A DNA stretch of 64,000 nt from Amphiura filiformis (lineage: Eukaryota > Echinodermata > Ophiuroidea > Amphilepidida > Amphiuridae): the NCBI RefSeq assembly GCF_039555335.1, contig NC_092642.1, positions 57,825,776 through 57,889,775 on the forward strand, read 5' to 3'. The position numbers and the translations under genes are program-made. Under the pieces are notes generated by a model. That model had not been told where the DNA came from. It made no database searches and saw only the letters and a program-made list of their open reading frames with translations. Shown piece by piece: positions 36,499-48,317 of this stretch. Every line of letters begins with the position of its first letter. The first letter of the stretch is position 1.

Positions 36499-37185
36499 TT
36501 TATTGATAAACGTAATGACGCGGGCCCGGCAGATTTAAACCATAGCGAGATATGGGCGAACAATCACAAGGTAGATCCATTTAAAGATGCATTACATCAT
36601 GGCCAATTTTAGTTAGGTCAGAAATTGGCCTAACTCTCCATAGAGTCCTGTGTTAAAAATATTAACCGCAAGGCAAAGTCAGTAGTCCACTTGGGAAGCT
36701 AACAAACAGAGGGAGTGCGGTGACTGAAAAGATCAGATACAGATGTGAAAATCTATCAGTTGCACACAAATCAATATAAATCAGAGTTTTATGCTTAAAT
36801 GTAATAACCAGAGTATGCAAAATGGGCAAGTGGACTACGGAGAAGTCTACTGTTCTGTCAGCTTCTGTCTACTGCTTTGCCAAAACTTCAAAGCCTGGGT
36901 GCACTCCAAAATTGATCTAAATTTTATGAAATTTTGCATGATGCATTTTTACACCAAAATGAACAAAATTGGATGTTGGCCCATTAAAAAATAAAAACAT
37001 TTGTTTTTCTGAGTCACCCTTGCTCAGCCTCCAAGGTGGGCCTCCAAGCTCCTCCATGCAGACTTGCAGAGAGAGAGCAACTCTCAGGAGAGGGAAACGA
37101 CTGGAATGCGAGACTAGGAAGTCGCGAAAAGTTGTCAAAACTTTAACTTTTTGTCAACACGTGAAAGTTCCTGGCAAGATTCATC
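36499..37185 (+). other. Upstream region / possible 5' UTR of STK31-like gene
   Basis: This is sequence before the first coding exon. A stop (TGA at 37162-37164) is in frame upstream of the chosen ATG, and the region just before is G/C-richer than its surroundings (about 37015-37130). I cannot place a promoter, a TATA box or a transcription start. Confidence 0.35.
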
Positions 37186-37254
37186 ATGAACCCTGGTCGT
37201 GGTAAACCTACCTTTGATGTTTACGTTGGGAATTTGCCTTCAACTGCTGATGAA
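37186..37254 (+). CDS. STK31: STK31-like exon 1: start and RRM RNP2
   Basis: 69 nt, 23 codons: MNPGRGKPTFDVYVGNLPST and on to ADE. VYVGNLP (residues 12-18) is the RNP2 strand of an RNA-recognition motif. The ATG is chosen because a TGA stop lies in frame eight codons upstream and the next exon continues in phase. The donor is GAA|GTAGGT. Intron 1, about 12.1 kb, is by far the longest. Confidence 0.8.
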
Positions 37255-37580
37255 GTAGGTGCAAAATCAAGTTTTGTAAATTTGGTAGAATGCGGTAGTA
37301 TAAGTTTGTAAAATATCGTGCCGAAATTTGCTCGCGACTCGCAGCGCTTTTGCTCGGATGACGAATTCGGCATACATACATTTTTTTGTACAGACAGTTC
37401 TACTTCTTCTCATTTTGCAATTTATGGATATGATATGCAGTATACACTGTTGCAGCACGGCTCCCCAGCCTCAGGTTTAAAACATGTAGCAAGTTGGGCA
37501 ATTCTTGGTTTTTTAGCTAAATAAATTCATGATTCCATGAAATTATTTTTGGCATTTAGCCAATTTTTACTTTTAGGGAG
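37255..37580 (+). other. Start of intron 1, no element recognised
   Basis: Non-coding. Frames at 37267-37524 on both strands have no signature. Confidence 0.4.
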
Positions 37581-37588
37581 TCCGGCAC

Positions 37589-37862
37589 CAGGGCTGTCAA
37601 CTCTCACGCATTGGCCGTGAGTCTCACGCATTGGGTCACTTTCTCACGGTCTCACGCCAAGGTAGTAAATCTCACGCATAAAAAGCTGGAAAATTAGTAA
37701 AATCTCACGATCGTCATGAATAATTTGTTGCTCCTACCCCGCTTTTCACATTGTCGAGCGCCGTGGCTCAAGTAATCATGGTACAAAATTGAACATTGGA
37801 GTCGGCAAATCCCGGTACGCCTCTGTCTCACGCCAAGCAATACCAAAAAGTTGACAGCCCTG
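37589..37862. mobile_element. hAT-like MITE, TSD TCCGGCAC
   Basis: CAGGGCTGTCAACT at the left and AGTTGACAGCCCTG at the right are flanked by a perfect 8-bp repeat TCCGGCAC (37581-37588 and 37863-37870). It is 274 bp, with internal CTCACGCATTGG and TCTCACGCC repeats. Non-coding. Confidence 0.85.
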
Positions 37863-37882
37863 TCCGGCACTTTTTGCCTTTT

Positions 37883-38244
37883 TTAAGGGGGTACTACACC
37901 CCTGTGGTAAATTTGTGACTATTTTTGCATTTTTCTCAAAAAACACACTGGTAACAAAAGTTATGCATATTATTGGGGCAAGGAATCCAATTACTACATT
38001 GAAATTTCAGTGACTCAAGACAAGCGGTTCAGTATATATGATTGGAAATGAGGTACATCTTAGCGGTACCTTATTTCTTATCATAAATAACGAACCGCTT
38101 GTCTTGGGTCACTGAAAATCCAATGTAGTAATTGAATTCCTTGCCCCTATAATATACATAAATTTTGTTACCAGTGTGTTATCAGTTTTTGAGAAAAATG
38201 CAGAAATAGACACAAATTTATCGAGGGGTGTAGTACCCCCTTAA
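37883..38244. mobile_element. TTAA-flanked TIR element, copy 1
   Basis: TTAAGGGGGTACTACACCCC at the left and GGGGTGTAGTACCCCCTTAA at the right. The whole element is close to a fold-back, with arms meeting near GGTACCTTATTTC. TTAA ends fit a piggyBac-type non-autonomous element. Relatives are at 52073 and 56596. Confidence 0.85.
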
Positions 38245-39780
38245 GCGAACCTTATCAAGTTTGGTATCACTGGAAAGAGAATTTAAGAGAAAACCAACAG
38301 TCTTTAAATCAGCTCAGTAGCTTGAAGTATAGTGAAGTTATGCTCAATTAAAGTTGTGTTTGTGTGCGTACAGGTTTTGTGTCTGTCGCCGCGACCAACT
38401 GGAATGTGTGCAACGAAGTCCCTATTATGTCGATTACTGTTTCAAAATTTATTTGAAATCTAATAAAATTTGGAAAGGGAGTTAAAAAAGACAACTAGTA
38501 TTGTAATATCATATTGACAACAATTATTGAATAAAAAAGTAACAACATGATTACATAGTATGAAGTGCAGTTGTGTGTGTTTTATTTTTTTCTCAAGTCA
38601 CCCCAAACTTCGGTCCTATCGGGAAAAAAGCATAAACATTTTTATAACAAGTTTAGAACAGAGATTCTTATTATACTGGAGTTGATTAAAAGTAGTAACA
38701 TAAATAATATCAATTCATTGAAGTGGTTTTTTCTCATATTTCTCTGAAGCCCTCATGCAAAATGTTCTTGTCTTTAGAAGCTCATCTGACACTGCACTAC
38801 TCAACTTCAGAATTGAAAAAAAAAATACAAAGGAAGTGAAAAAAAAATTTAAAAATATTACACAGATTCTTTAAGTATCATAGAAATGATTAAAAGTAGT
38901 AACAAAAATAATATCACTTGTATTAAGTGTGCTTTCTTCATTTTTATCCTTGCCCTAAAGACCCGATAATGCGCTACATCTACCACCATAACCACCCGGC
39001 GTCAACCTGACAAGGCACATGACATGGCATGCACCGCTAACACACCGCTACACTCCCTGTACTTCACATGTTACCACAGTACCTCCCTGTACAAAATCAT
39101 GGTTCGCATTTTACCGCAACCTCCGATTGCTCTGCAACTTGGCCAACTTCTTCTTGAAAGTCTATAATTTAATCTAATACCAGTTTCATATGTAGGTTTC
39201 ATGGACTCTTTAATCTTATATAAACCGAATTATATTAGGCTTTTGACAAGAAAAATCGGGAAAAATTACCTTGATTTTGGTGCCTCAGAAATTGCTTTTG
39301 ACTACCGTTCATGCTTTATCAACGGGCATTTGTTTACTATTGCCAGATGGGGAATTCTTTTGTCTATCCCATAATAATCTCAGATTTTGGACTAGGTCAG
39401 GGGTTAATGAGATGTGATCCAAAAACTCCGTCACATCCGGAAGCTCATGTGACAAGATGGCGACGAATGCATCTACTGCTAATCTGTTGCTCTGAAGGTA
39501 GGCTACACCGTATTTATCGCATTGATCTAGTATTATACAGACTTTTTTGGAAAAAACATCATACAGTTAGAAAGATTAATCTTTAATCTCTTCGAATCAT
39601 AATTTATTTTTCCATTTGAACATAAAAATCATGTTTAAAACATACGACAATTCTTGCGTGTTTTACATGCTTCCAGATACAAATTCGGAAATCGGGAAAC
39701 TACTGGACTCCCTAATTTTATAACAACATCCCCCATGGGTCAATGGTATAATTTGGATTCAGATCAGAGTTCTGGTTAGG
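38245..39780. other. Intron 1, no recognised element
   Basis: AT-rich. An AAGTAGTAACA/ATAATATCA word is repeated near 38690-38712 and 38895-38920. No other structure was found. Confidence 0.35.
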
Positions 39781-39781
39781 G

Positions 39782-39950
39782 TATAGACCACTTGGCATGT
39801 GACGTCATTGCCCGGCAAATTGCGCGCAAATTATGGCAATTTCCATTGTTCTTTGCCCTGCAGTGTGCGTACGCATCATAGTTTGTAAGCATGTAAGAGC
39901 ACGTGCATTTTAAATTGCCCGCCACATTTCATATCTAGTACAACACTACT
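39782..39950. mobile_element. Left half of TATAGACCACTTG MITE
   Basis: It starts TATAGACCACTTGGCATGTG and follows the full copy at 48815 (GTGCGTACGCATC, GCACGTGCATTTTAAATTGC) to about 39945. It then departs, with no right end nearby. It contains an extra CGGCAAATTGCGCGCAAATT piece absent from the full copy. The matching right half is at 47090-47195. Confidence 0.65.
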
Positions 39951-40320
39951 ACAACTTTTATAGGGACCACACACCAAAAATTTGGCAGTGTCTGAACTCA
40001 ATAAGAGTTCTTCTATGCAAGAGAATGTTAAATTCTGAGCATTTTGATGCTTGAATCACCTCTGTACCTCAAACCGTTCAGCAGATATGACTCGTTGAAC
40101 TTCGGCATGGGGGCACTTTTTTCAGTCAAAATGTCTATGGCAATTTTGGGAAATTATTGGCATAAAACAGGTTCTATATTGGTTATTTTCTGGACTAGCA
40201 TAGTCATAAACAAAAAGGTAAACAAATTCAAATGCCTGTAAGTAGGCAATATCCATTAAAGTTTGTGCTGTCTCCTGCGCAACAGATCATAGAAAGTGCA
40301 TACATTTAAGTCGTAACTTT
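39951..40320. other. Intron 1, no recognised element
   Basis: Nothing recognised. Confidence 0.35.
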
Positions 40321-41193
40321 GGTTTGTTGCAACCCTCGAATTAAGGATCTGAAGGGGCACAGCAACTTTTTAGGGCAAGTTGATAATTGCCTTGGATTTT
40401 CACTGAAAAGGCAAGGCAGCACGGCAATTTGTAATATTTCAAAAGGGCATCATGGCAACTGTTGAAAATTTGAGAAGGGCACCAAGGCAATTTCTCAAAA
40501 GCGAATAGATGCATTGCTGTCAGCTGAATTCGAAAGTAAAATTCGACTCTCAACTTTACACTAAAACTAACCTGATTGCTCAAAAACCTGCTTAAATAAT
40601 ACAAAGCAGTCAAAAATCAACAGTTTAATTTACTTAAATTTTGCGATCCCTAGTTCTGAGCTGCAAAACTGACCCGAAACAGCGGTGAACTGTAACTTTG
40701 GTAATAATATTGATCAAATTCGCCGGGATAAAAACTATTTTGTGCAAAACATATCTAGAGATGGGCTCACATGTACAAGTTAAGACGATACCGGAAGGGT
40801 ATCGCCATCGGTTTGCAATGGGAAGTCAATGTTTGCTAATCGAGAGATCAATTGATTTGCCCAGCACTTGGATTTTGTTCGAGACACAAGGAAGCTGAGT
40901 TACTAACAGCGTTTCTGATTGGTCGATAGTAAGCTGAAGGTATTTCTCTGACCAATCGGGAAAATGAAGTCAGAAAATAGCAACCAGATAATGTATAAAA
41001 GCGGATGTGATTGGCTGAATATGTAAGCTTACGTAGGGGTAATGAATATTAATTAATAACCAACTATTGATTGATAGCTGGGTTACGATGCTGAAAATAG
41101 CGATCGTGTTCAAGATTATCGATTTTAATTTTACAAAATTTTTCGAGGTTTTAACCAGTACTTGTTAATGATTTTATAATCATGAAGGGGCAG

Positions 41194-43050
41194 CAGGGTT
41201 CATAGTGTCAAGACCACAGTGAAATCAATGACTTTTAATGACTTTCAAATACACTTTTCAATGACTTTTTATTAAATCTCATACCTCGGATGTGTTGAAC
41301 AGTATTGTTTGTACATCTTAATATAAGTACCAGTTATGTTTGTACCTCTTAATATATAAGTACCAGTTAGTTTTACCCTATACAAATATACATTGATACT
41401 ACAGCCTGCAGGTTCAGCTGCTGAATTCGGAAGGGTTACTCAACTAATCTACTGTTCTAATTTATCTAACGGGAAAGTATAAAGTAATACATAATAATCA
41501 CATACCTGCCAACCCCAGAAACCCCAAAAGTGGAACACATATTGCGAGGAGCACTTGTGCGACCGAGCATATAACAGCAGGGGTTCAGGGGCAAAGCCCA
41601 GTGGGGGTCGAGTGGATGAAGCCCCGAAGCCAGAGGTTTTTACACCATTTTTGACCTGTTTTAGACTTTTTGAAAAAATGCTTCCTTCATCCTAAAAAAG
41701 GGTTTTAAATTTTCAGTTTCCTATACTATTGTACATGAGAGACATTCTTCAAAGTTTTTTTTTGCCTGTATAACATGGCCTACATGACCGAAATTGATAT
41801 ATATAATGCATAATATAAAAACGATGATTCATTAAATTTTGCCCCCACCCCTCCTTCAGGTATGTGGGAGGGGCCCACATGGGGAGGGGGTACTAATGTG
41901 TATTTCAAAGCTCCTGGCTTGTTTTACACTTTTAATAAAAAGTGCTTCCTTCTTCCAGAAAACATGCTTTAAAGTTTTCAGTTTCCTATACTTTTGTACA
42001 TGAGAGACATTCTTCAAAGTTTTTTTTTGCCTAATAACATGGCCTACATGACTGAAATTGGTATATATAATGCGCAATATAAAAACAATGATTCATCAAA
42101 CTTTGACCCCCCCCCACACCTTCGGGTATGTGGGATGGGGCCCACATGGGGGGTACTAATGTGCATGAAGAATATATTGTATGATAAAAGTAATTTGTAA
42201 AATTCAGTATGTTAAACATACAGAGTGATGTCACTACAAATTGGGACTAAAATAGTAGGCCTATCCCAAGGGAAATACATACACACTTACCCACACCCAC
42301 CCAACCTCCCCACCCCCACCCCAAGTCCACCCCGACTGACGGCCACACAAAGCCAAAGGATACAGCTAAAAGGTTCATATCAAACCTTTGACCCAAGTTT
42401 GCTTCAATTTAATTTAGACTTAAACATGACTTGATATTAGAGTATACATATAGGCCTACACGACATCAGTCCAGCATCATCTCAAACGTCATCGTTCATT
42501 AATACACATTACATACTTCTTACTAAGGTAATATTCATTGAGGAAAAAGAGATGAGTTTTTGAACATAAAACCTGATAACATGCAGGTCCGATAATCCAC
42601 CAAAATGCATCAATTTTGGGAGTCTTTTGGGCATGAAAAGGTGACCACATGCATGTTAAATGAGTACCATTATCTAGCCTAGTCATCCAGTCAGGGTTCT
42701 AAGGAATTTTCATTTTAAAATTGGAAATATATGTGTCCAGAAAGAATCATCATTAATATTTCTTTTTCTCGGGAAAAGCGAAGCGTTCCGCTTTTTACCG
42801 ACTTTGAGGTTTAAAAAGTGTAAACAGTTCCGCCAAAAGCGGAACGGCTGGCAGGTATGTAATCATAAATTAAATAAAATAATTATTAAAATACATCGTA
42901 TTTTTATTTTTTCCTTCATACAAATATATTTCAAAGACTTTTAATGACTTTTTTTACTTTTCTACAAAATTTAATGACTTTTAATGACTTTAATGACCTT
43001 GCTTCAAATTCACTGACTTTTAAGGAATTTAATGACCGCTACGAACCCTG
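41194..43050. mobile_element. CAGGGTTC-ended element nested in MULE-like element
   Basis: The ends CAGGGTTCATAG and (inverse) CAGGGTTCGTAG have TTTAATGACTTT repeats beneath them on both sides (41225-41290 and 42930-43035). It resembles a hAT-type element. Flanking bases (GGGGCAG / GGCAGGG) are only an approximate TSD. Confidence 0.55.
41501..42859. mobile_element. CATACCTGCC-ended element, innermost of nest
   Basis: CATACCTGCCAACC at the left and GGCTGGCAGGTATG at the right are flanked by TAATCA at 41495-41500 and 42860-42865. A ~260-bp segment is tandemly duplicated within it (about 41675-41895 and 41935-42165), each copy with CAGTTTCCTATACT, GGCCTACATGAC and TATGTGGGA words. A lone similar end occurs near 60568. 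Non-coding. Confidence 0.65.
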
Positions 43051-43214
43051 GGCAGGGCTGGCCGGCTAGGGCACCCACGGCAACTTCATTAAAGGGCACG
43101 GCAAGTGACTGCCGTCGGTAAAGGACATATTTTGAGGGCATTACGGCAATGGGGGTGGGCACCCATGGCAATATGCCGTCGGTGCCGTGGGTTAATTCGA
43201 GGGCTGGTTTGTTG

Positions 43215-43689
43215 AATTGTTGTTTGAATTGTGCGTTGTTGTCATGTAAACAAAGAGTAAACAACTTAATTAGCATCTTACCTTAATTAGCATTTATTGG
43301 AACTGTTTATTTCTAAATGGATTGAAATTATGTTTTGTATGCAAAATAGAACCTCATTCGTGGTTTTGAATTTTTAACTCGTTGTATAACCCATTGAAAC
43401 ACAAAAGAAAACTATTTACAAGTAAACAAACTATGTAAACAAATTTAAACGGCTATTACATAATTAAATGTGAATCCAATTTATTTTTGCTGAACCATGA
43501 AATGGTCTCAGCCTAGCCCTATATTAGTGTAGGGCCTATGTTACTAGCTTACTTACTTACTAACTGACTAACCATTTGGTCTGAAATGGACATCTCTAAA
43601 TGCCACGAAGGTATGACCCCATGAGTGGTGTCATATGAAAGAGGAAAACATAAAGAATATAATAAAAATATTTCCAAACATCAGCGGTC
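43215..43689. other. Intron 1, no recognised element
   Basis: Only a small ACTTACTTACTAACTGACTA tract near 43552. Confidence 0.35.
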
Positions 43690-45715
43690 ATCCAGGGGTC
43701 ACAGGGGTCAAAAAAGGTCATTCTAACCGAAAATGCTCCGATTGAGCTTAAATTTAAATGCAAGGATCATTATGACACAGGGGTGTCTATTCTTCCAGAA
43801 AGTTGAAATTATTCCCTCACCCTACCGCACTGTGTCACATCCGTCCCCAGATTCTTCCCCAACTGAGATCCAAAAAAATGGACCAAAAGGGAAAATTTTA
43901 GGCTTGTTGCTATCTACTTGTACTTTTCCTTATTTTGTTGTTCCCTCCCTTCCTTGTCTGAATATAGATGTGTTGTCAGACCCAGAAACTTCTTTATACA
44001 ACTGTTAGGCTAAGTTGTGAGCTGTTTTATTCTGTCTTCCTTAAAAACATCAAATTCTTTCCTAGATGGTACAGTCTGGACACTGAACCATTGCATCTAA
44101 CTTAGGACTAATGGTTCAAAGGGAACTTAGGGAAGACAGGCTGGCAAACACCTCTAGGCTCTTTATTATTTTCAGAGCTAACTGTGATTTATTATTTATA
44201 GGGTGTGACAGTTCAGCTTCTTTTTTTTTTTTTGATTTTCAGCTTTATTTGTACCAGTATACTTGCTCTGTACAAAAGTATAGGATCTTCCCAAATTGAA
44301 GCTTTTTGCTAGGTGTTTTTAGCTTTTTGCTAACTGTTTTCAGCATTTTCAGCTCTTTTATACATGTGGTGACTCACATGCCCCTGATTTATAAAACCTT
44401 AGAATTAAAATTCTTCTGTAGCAGAGTTTGGAGATTGCCACTGAACTATTGCATCTAGGCCTAGGGAAGGATAATCAAGGATTTGGATCTGAAGCTGAGG
44501 TTTAAAAGGGAAGATAAACATCTTCCCTTAGAATCCCAAATGCTTCCCTAGATAGGCAGTTGTCCAAACTAAAAAGAAAATGGATTTTGTATGAAATATG
44601 CAAAGCAGAGCTCCCTTAATCTTTGTGTGCATTATTACCTATATAGTATGACCACTAGTCACTATTACCCGGGCAGGGAAGAATTACTGACCCAACTTTT
44701 CCCTGTTTTATGCTTAAGTCCATGGTTTCGCTCAAAATAATTATTTTTGGGATGGGAATGGGTAAAAGACAAGGGATCACTACATGCATGCTAATGCTAT
44801 GTACCCATTATAATTCTTCCCTAAATTATACTTGATGAATTCACCTACCCTGTAGAGCAGTCACTGCCAGCCTGTGACCATATATTTTATTCCAAAAATA
44901 GCCATAAAACATTTAATAATACATGTTCCAGTTATACATTTCCCCCCAAATTTGTTAATTTTATTTTTAATCTTCCTTGAATCTTGTTGACTTTCTTCTG
45001 TTTTTCCCCTCTATTTTTTTTTCTTTTTCAAAATGCAAAATTCTTCCCCAAAGGGGTAAAATTATTCCCTCCCCTTTGGGGGCGATTAACGGAAGAATAA
45101 ACGCCCCTGTATAATGACATTCTAAACATGTTTAAAACATTAAAAAATTTATTTAAAGGTCATTAAGGGGTCGTAAAGGGCTCAAAGGTCAAGTTTGTCA
45201 AAATGCTCCAATTGAGCTGAAATTGAAATGCAATGATCCTTATGACATTCTAAACATTTAACAAAAATTTTAAAATTCAATTTTAAGGTCATTAAGGGGT
45301 CATAAAGGGGTCAAAGGTCAAGTTTTTCAAAATGCTCCAATTGAGCTGAAATTTATATGCAATGATCCTTATGACATTCTTAACATTTTAAAAGCATTTT
45401 AAGATTAATTTAAGGTCATTAAGGGATCATAAAGGGGTCAAAGGTCAAGTTTTCTGAAATGCTCCGATTGAGCTGAAATTTAAACGCAATGATCCTTATG
45501 ACATTCTAAACATGTTGAAAATATTTTTAAATTCATTTAAGGTCATTGGGGCAATAAAGGGGTCCAAGTTCAAGTTTTCAAAATGCTTCAATTGAGCTGA
45601 AATTTAAATGCAACAATCCTTATGACATTCTTAGCATGTTTTAAATATTCTAAAATTCATTTAAAGGTCATTAAGGGGGTCATACAGAGGTCAAAAGTCA
45701 AGTTGTCAAAATGCC
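43690..45715. repeat. ~127-bp tandem array split by an insertion
   Basis: Units have AATGCTCCAATTGAGCTGAA, ATGCAATGATCCTTATGACA, then GGTCATTAAGGGGTCATAAA and GGTCAAAGGTCAAG. Starts fall near 43732, 45202, 45331, 45458, 45582 and 45710 (spacing 124-129 bp). The first unit is cut after TTATGACA at 43777, and the array resumes at 45112, so the array is older than the element at 43778. Confidence 0.8.
43778..45109. mobile_element. hAT-like element inside the 127-bp array
   Basis: CAGGGGTGTCTATTCTTCC at the left is matched in inverse by GGAAGAATAAACGCCCCTG at the right (two mismatches). The flanks TTATGACA and TAATGACA (2 bp out) resemble an imperfect 8-bp TSD. 1332 bp, with repeated AATTCTTCCC words inside and no transposase frame. 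Confidence 0.75.
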
Positions 45716-45977
45716 AGCTTTCCACGATCAAGGTATATATTAAAACGTCAATTAATGAAACAATCTTATTAAAATTAATACTATCCAGTATTGCTGCTTG
45801 ATCAGATCGTCACAGTCATCTGCCTAACTTACCTCGATCCCTTGCAAAGGGCACAGTTGCTCTAGTTTATTTTATATTCTTTACTTTTCCTCTTTCATTA
45901 ACACCACTCAGGCGGTCATACCTTCGTAGCATTTCGAGATTATGTCCATTACAGACTCCGGGTGACAGTGGTATAGG

Positions 45978-46493
45978 TAGGCACCGGAGTTTTGCGCGGT
46001 TCGCGCAAAAGCGCACATTTTCGCGCATTTGGGTGTCCAAAGCGCATTTTGGGTTCCATCGAGAATGTTCACGATTTTGACCCATCGATAAGCTTAAAGT
46101 TAAAACTTACGATTTTATGCCCCAAATCGGCAGCATTTACAAGAAAATTCACGCAATATTGGTTCTAACTTCACTTATGTACATCAAAATACAAATAACG
46201 ATCATTAAACCAAGCATAATGTGGGGAAATTTACCCTTGCTTTCGACATTTCGATCAACGATTTGTGATGGTCGCCATCTTTATTTTTTCCAGAAACTGG
46301 AAATGAACCCGGAAATGAGCCGGAAGTCGGTCATAATTGATTGACATGTCATCGTTTTACCGATGTTTTTTCGTGTTTTGCATTGATAACAGGGGATCAC
46401 GCATTTTAGCGCATTTTGACCTATTTTTTGGCGCATTTTGAAAAGTGGCCAGCGCATTTTGCTGTTTGAAATCGCGCAAAACTCCGGTGCCTA
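45978..46493. mobile_element. TIR element with 8-bp TSD GGTATAGG
   Basis: TAGGCACCGGAGTTTTGCGC at the left is perfectly inverted at the right. GGTATAGG flanks at 45970-45977 and 46494-46501. The interior is dense in GCGCATTTTG words. 516 bp, non-coding, hAT-type by TSD length. Confidence 0.85.
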
Positions 46494-46501
46494 GGTATAG
46501 G

Positions 46502-47089
46502 CCTACCACAATATACTGCCGAAGCCATATGGTTCAGCTATGGTGCGGTTATCGCTCTAGTTTTCTCGTCAACATGAAAGTGCTATATCCAGCAAATATA
46601 TTAGTGCCAGAAAATTGCTAAAATTTGCTTTAGTATTGAGTATGTTGACTTGCAAAGTTTAGATAAACAAAAGTAAACAAGAAGTAAACAACATAAAGTT
46701 TGCTATAACACTATGGCACTTTACAATATCCGTTTTAGCTATTTTTAGCTAACCGATTTTCAAAATTCAAAAACATTTTCTGAGTAATTTGACCATGCTC
46801 TTTCCAAAAATTTTGTATTCGTTCACATTCATGAATAGCAAAACCCCTAAATTGGAAAAATAATTAATTTCCAATTTAATTGACCTAATTAGGGAATTGC
46901 GGATGCATTTTAACACAATTTTTTGACATTTGGTGGTGACCAGTAACCATTTAAAATTGGTAATTTGCCTTAAATCAGCTCAGAATTTCAGTAAAATGCT
47001 AAAAATGTCAGTTTTTCTGATGCATTATTTTACACCATTTTTTGTATTGGGAAATTGACTATGCTCAGTAGACTTCTGCAGTCCCTACT
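46502..47089. other. Intron 1, no recognised element
   Basis: AT-rich, nothing recognised. Confidence 0.35.
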
Positions 47090-47195
47090 ACAAGAAAGGC
47101 TGAAAGCTATTTGAACAGTGCAGCGGCTCGTTCAAGCATATCAATAGACGAGTCCCTCGTCTTTGTTGATAAACAGTGATGTCAAGTGGTCTATA
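47090..47195. mobile_element. Right half of TATAGACCACTTG MITE
   Basis: It matches 48920-49015: GCGGCTCGTTCAAGCATATC, then GAGTCCCTCGTCTTTGTTGA, and ends GTCAAGTGGTCTATA. The left half lies 7.1 kb upstream at 39782. It may be one element opened by later insertions, or two independent truncated copies. Confidence 0.65.
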
Positions 47196-47713
47196 ATAGG
47201 CTGGAGCCTGTGGCATCACTGGCCTGTGAATGCATGTGACTGTGAAGGTAATAGTGCCATACTGTTACGCTGCCTTTCGTATTTGCCGAGGAGGACAATT
47301 TCGACCTCCTCGTTTGTTTACAAACAGAGAGGTAGACAAAAGGCCTGTCAAAAGCTGTTCCGCTTGTCCAAATACTCAAGTATCAAAAGGGTGGTCCACA
47401 ATAGAGTGATTCACGCAACATGAATAGGGGATTAAAAAACTGTGAAGTAGGACCATGTGCTTCTTTTGTCCAATTGGGCATCAAGATTTCGAATGGAAAC
47501 AGTTCAGACCCAGAACACGATCATGTCAGAAATTAATACTTTGTTCTGGGTCTGATTATTCGGACTATGTGCAGCTGTCATACATCAAATGTATGGAAAT
47601 ATGTATCAAATGTATGGAGCCGGTCAGTTGTAAATTTCGAACATTTGAGGACTTGTTCTCAAGTTGTAGCAGGTGCCATAGGGTGTCTTCAGTGTAAATT
47701 GTTTTCATTATAA

Positions 47714-48216
47714 GGAAGTGTTCATAAATACTTTGGTGGGGGGTTGAAAAAGTTGGAACCTCGGACGTCAAAAATTTTGGATTCCCCCTAAAAAAAGGTG
47801 GATTTTTTTTTATCTTCCCTTTTTATGGTCTAAAATTTTTTTGATCCCCCCTTTCATGTCCTAAGAAAGAAACCAAAAATATGATCATTAACAGTGGCAT
47901 AGATTTCTTTTTGACAATGGGGTTAGAGAAAATTTCTTGAAGTTCAGTGAATCCATTATCCAGCACCTTTTGCCGACAAAATAAGTTTTATGATGGTACA
48001 AAAAATTTGCCATATTGAAGCTTAATTGGTGAAGTATAGTACAAAACTGGAATTAATTTGCGCGAAGAGCAAAAAATTGGCACTTTTTTATTTTAAAATA
48101 AATGATCCCCCCTAATTAAGGACTGAACTTTTTTGATCTCCCCTTTTTAGGACCCAAAATTTTTTGATCCCCCATATTTTCCAACTCCCCCACCAAAGTA
48201 TTTATGAACATTCCCT
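47714..48216. mobile_element. Short TIR element GTTCATAAATACTTTGGTGG
   Basis: The left end GTTCATAAATACTTTGGTGG and its inverse at the right (CCACCAAAGTATTTATGAAC) form about 30-bp repeats. The interior has repeated TTTTTTGATCCCCC words. 0.5 kb, non-coding. Confidence 0.75.
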
Positions 48217-48317
48217 AAATGTCAAAAAATATTAATTGACAATAATTAACAATCTGTTTGACCTCTCCATATAGTCATACATTGCTCACCTGTGTTTTAA
48301 TATCATATTTTGTGGTG

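Larger units (their letters stand above)
40330..43205. mobile_element. MULE-like TIR element with 9-bp TSD
   Basis: CCCTCGAATTAA at 40333-40344 is inverted at 43192-43203. GGTTTGTTG flanks both sides (40321-40329 and 43206-43214). A 9-bp duplication suits Mutator-like elements. The subterminal regions share GGGCAC...GGCAA words. No transposase was seen. The interior holds two further nested elements. Confidence 0.65.
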
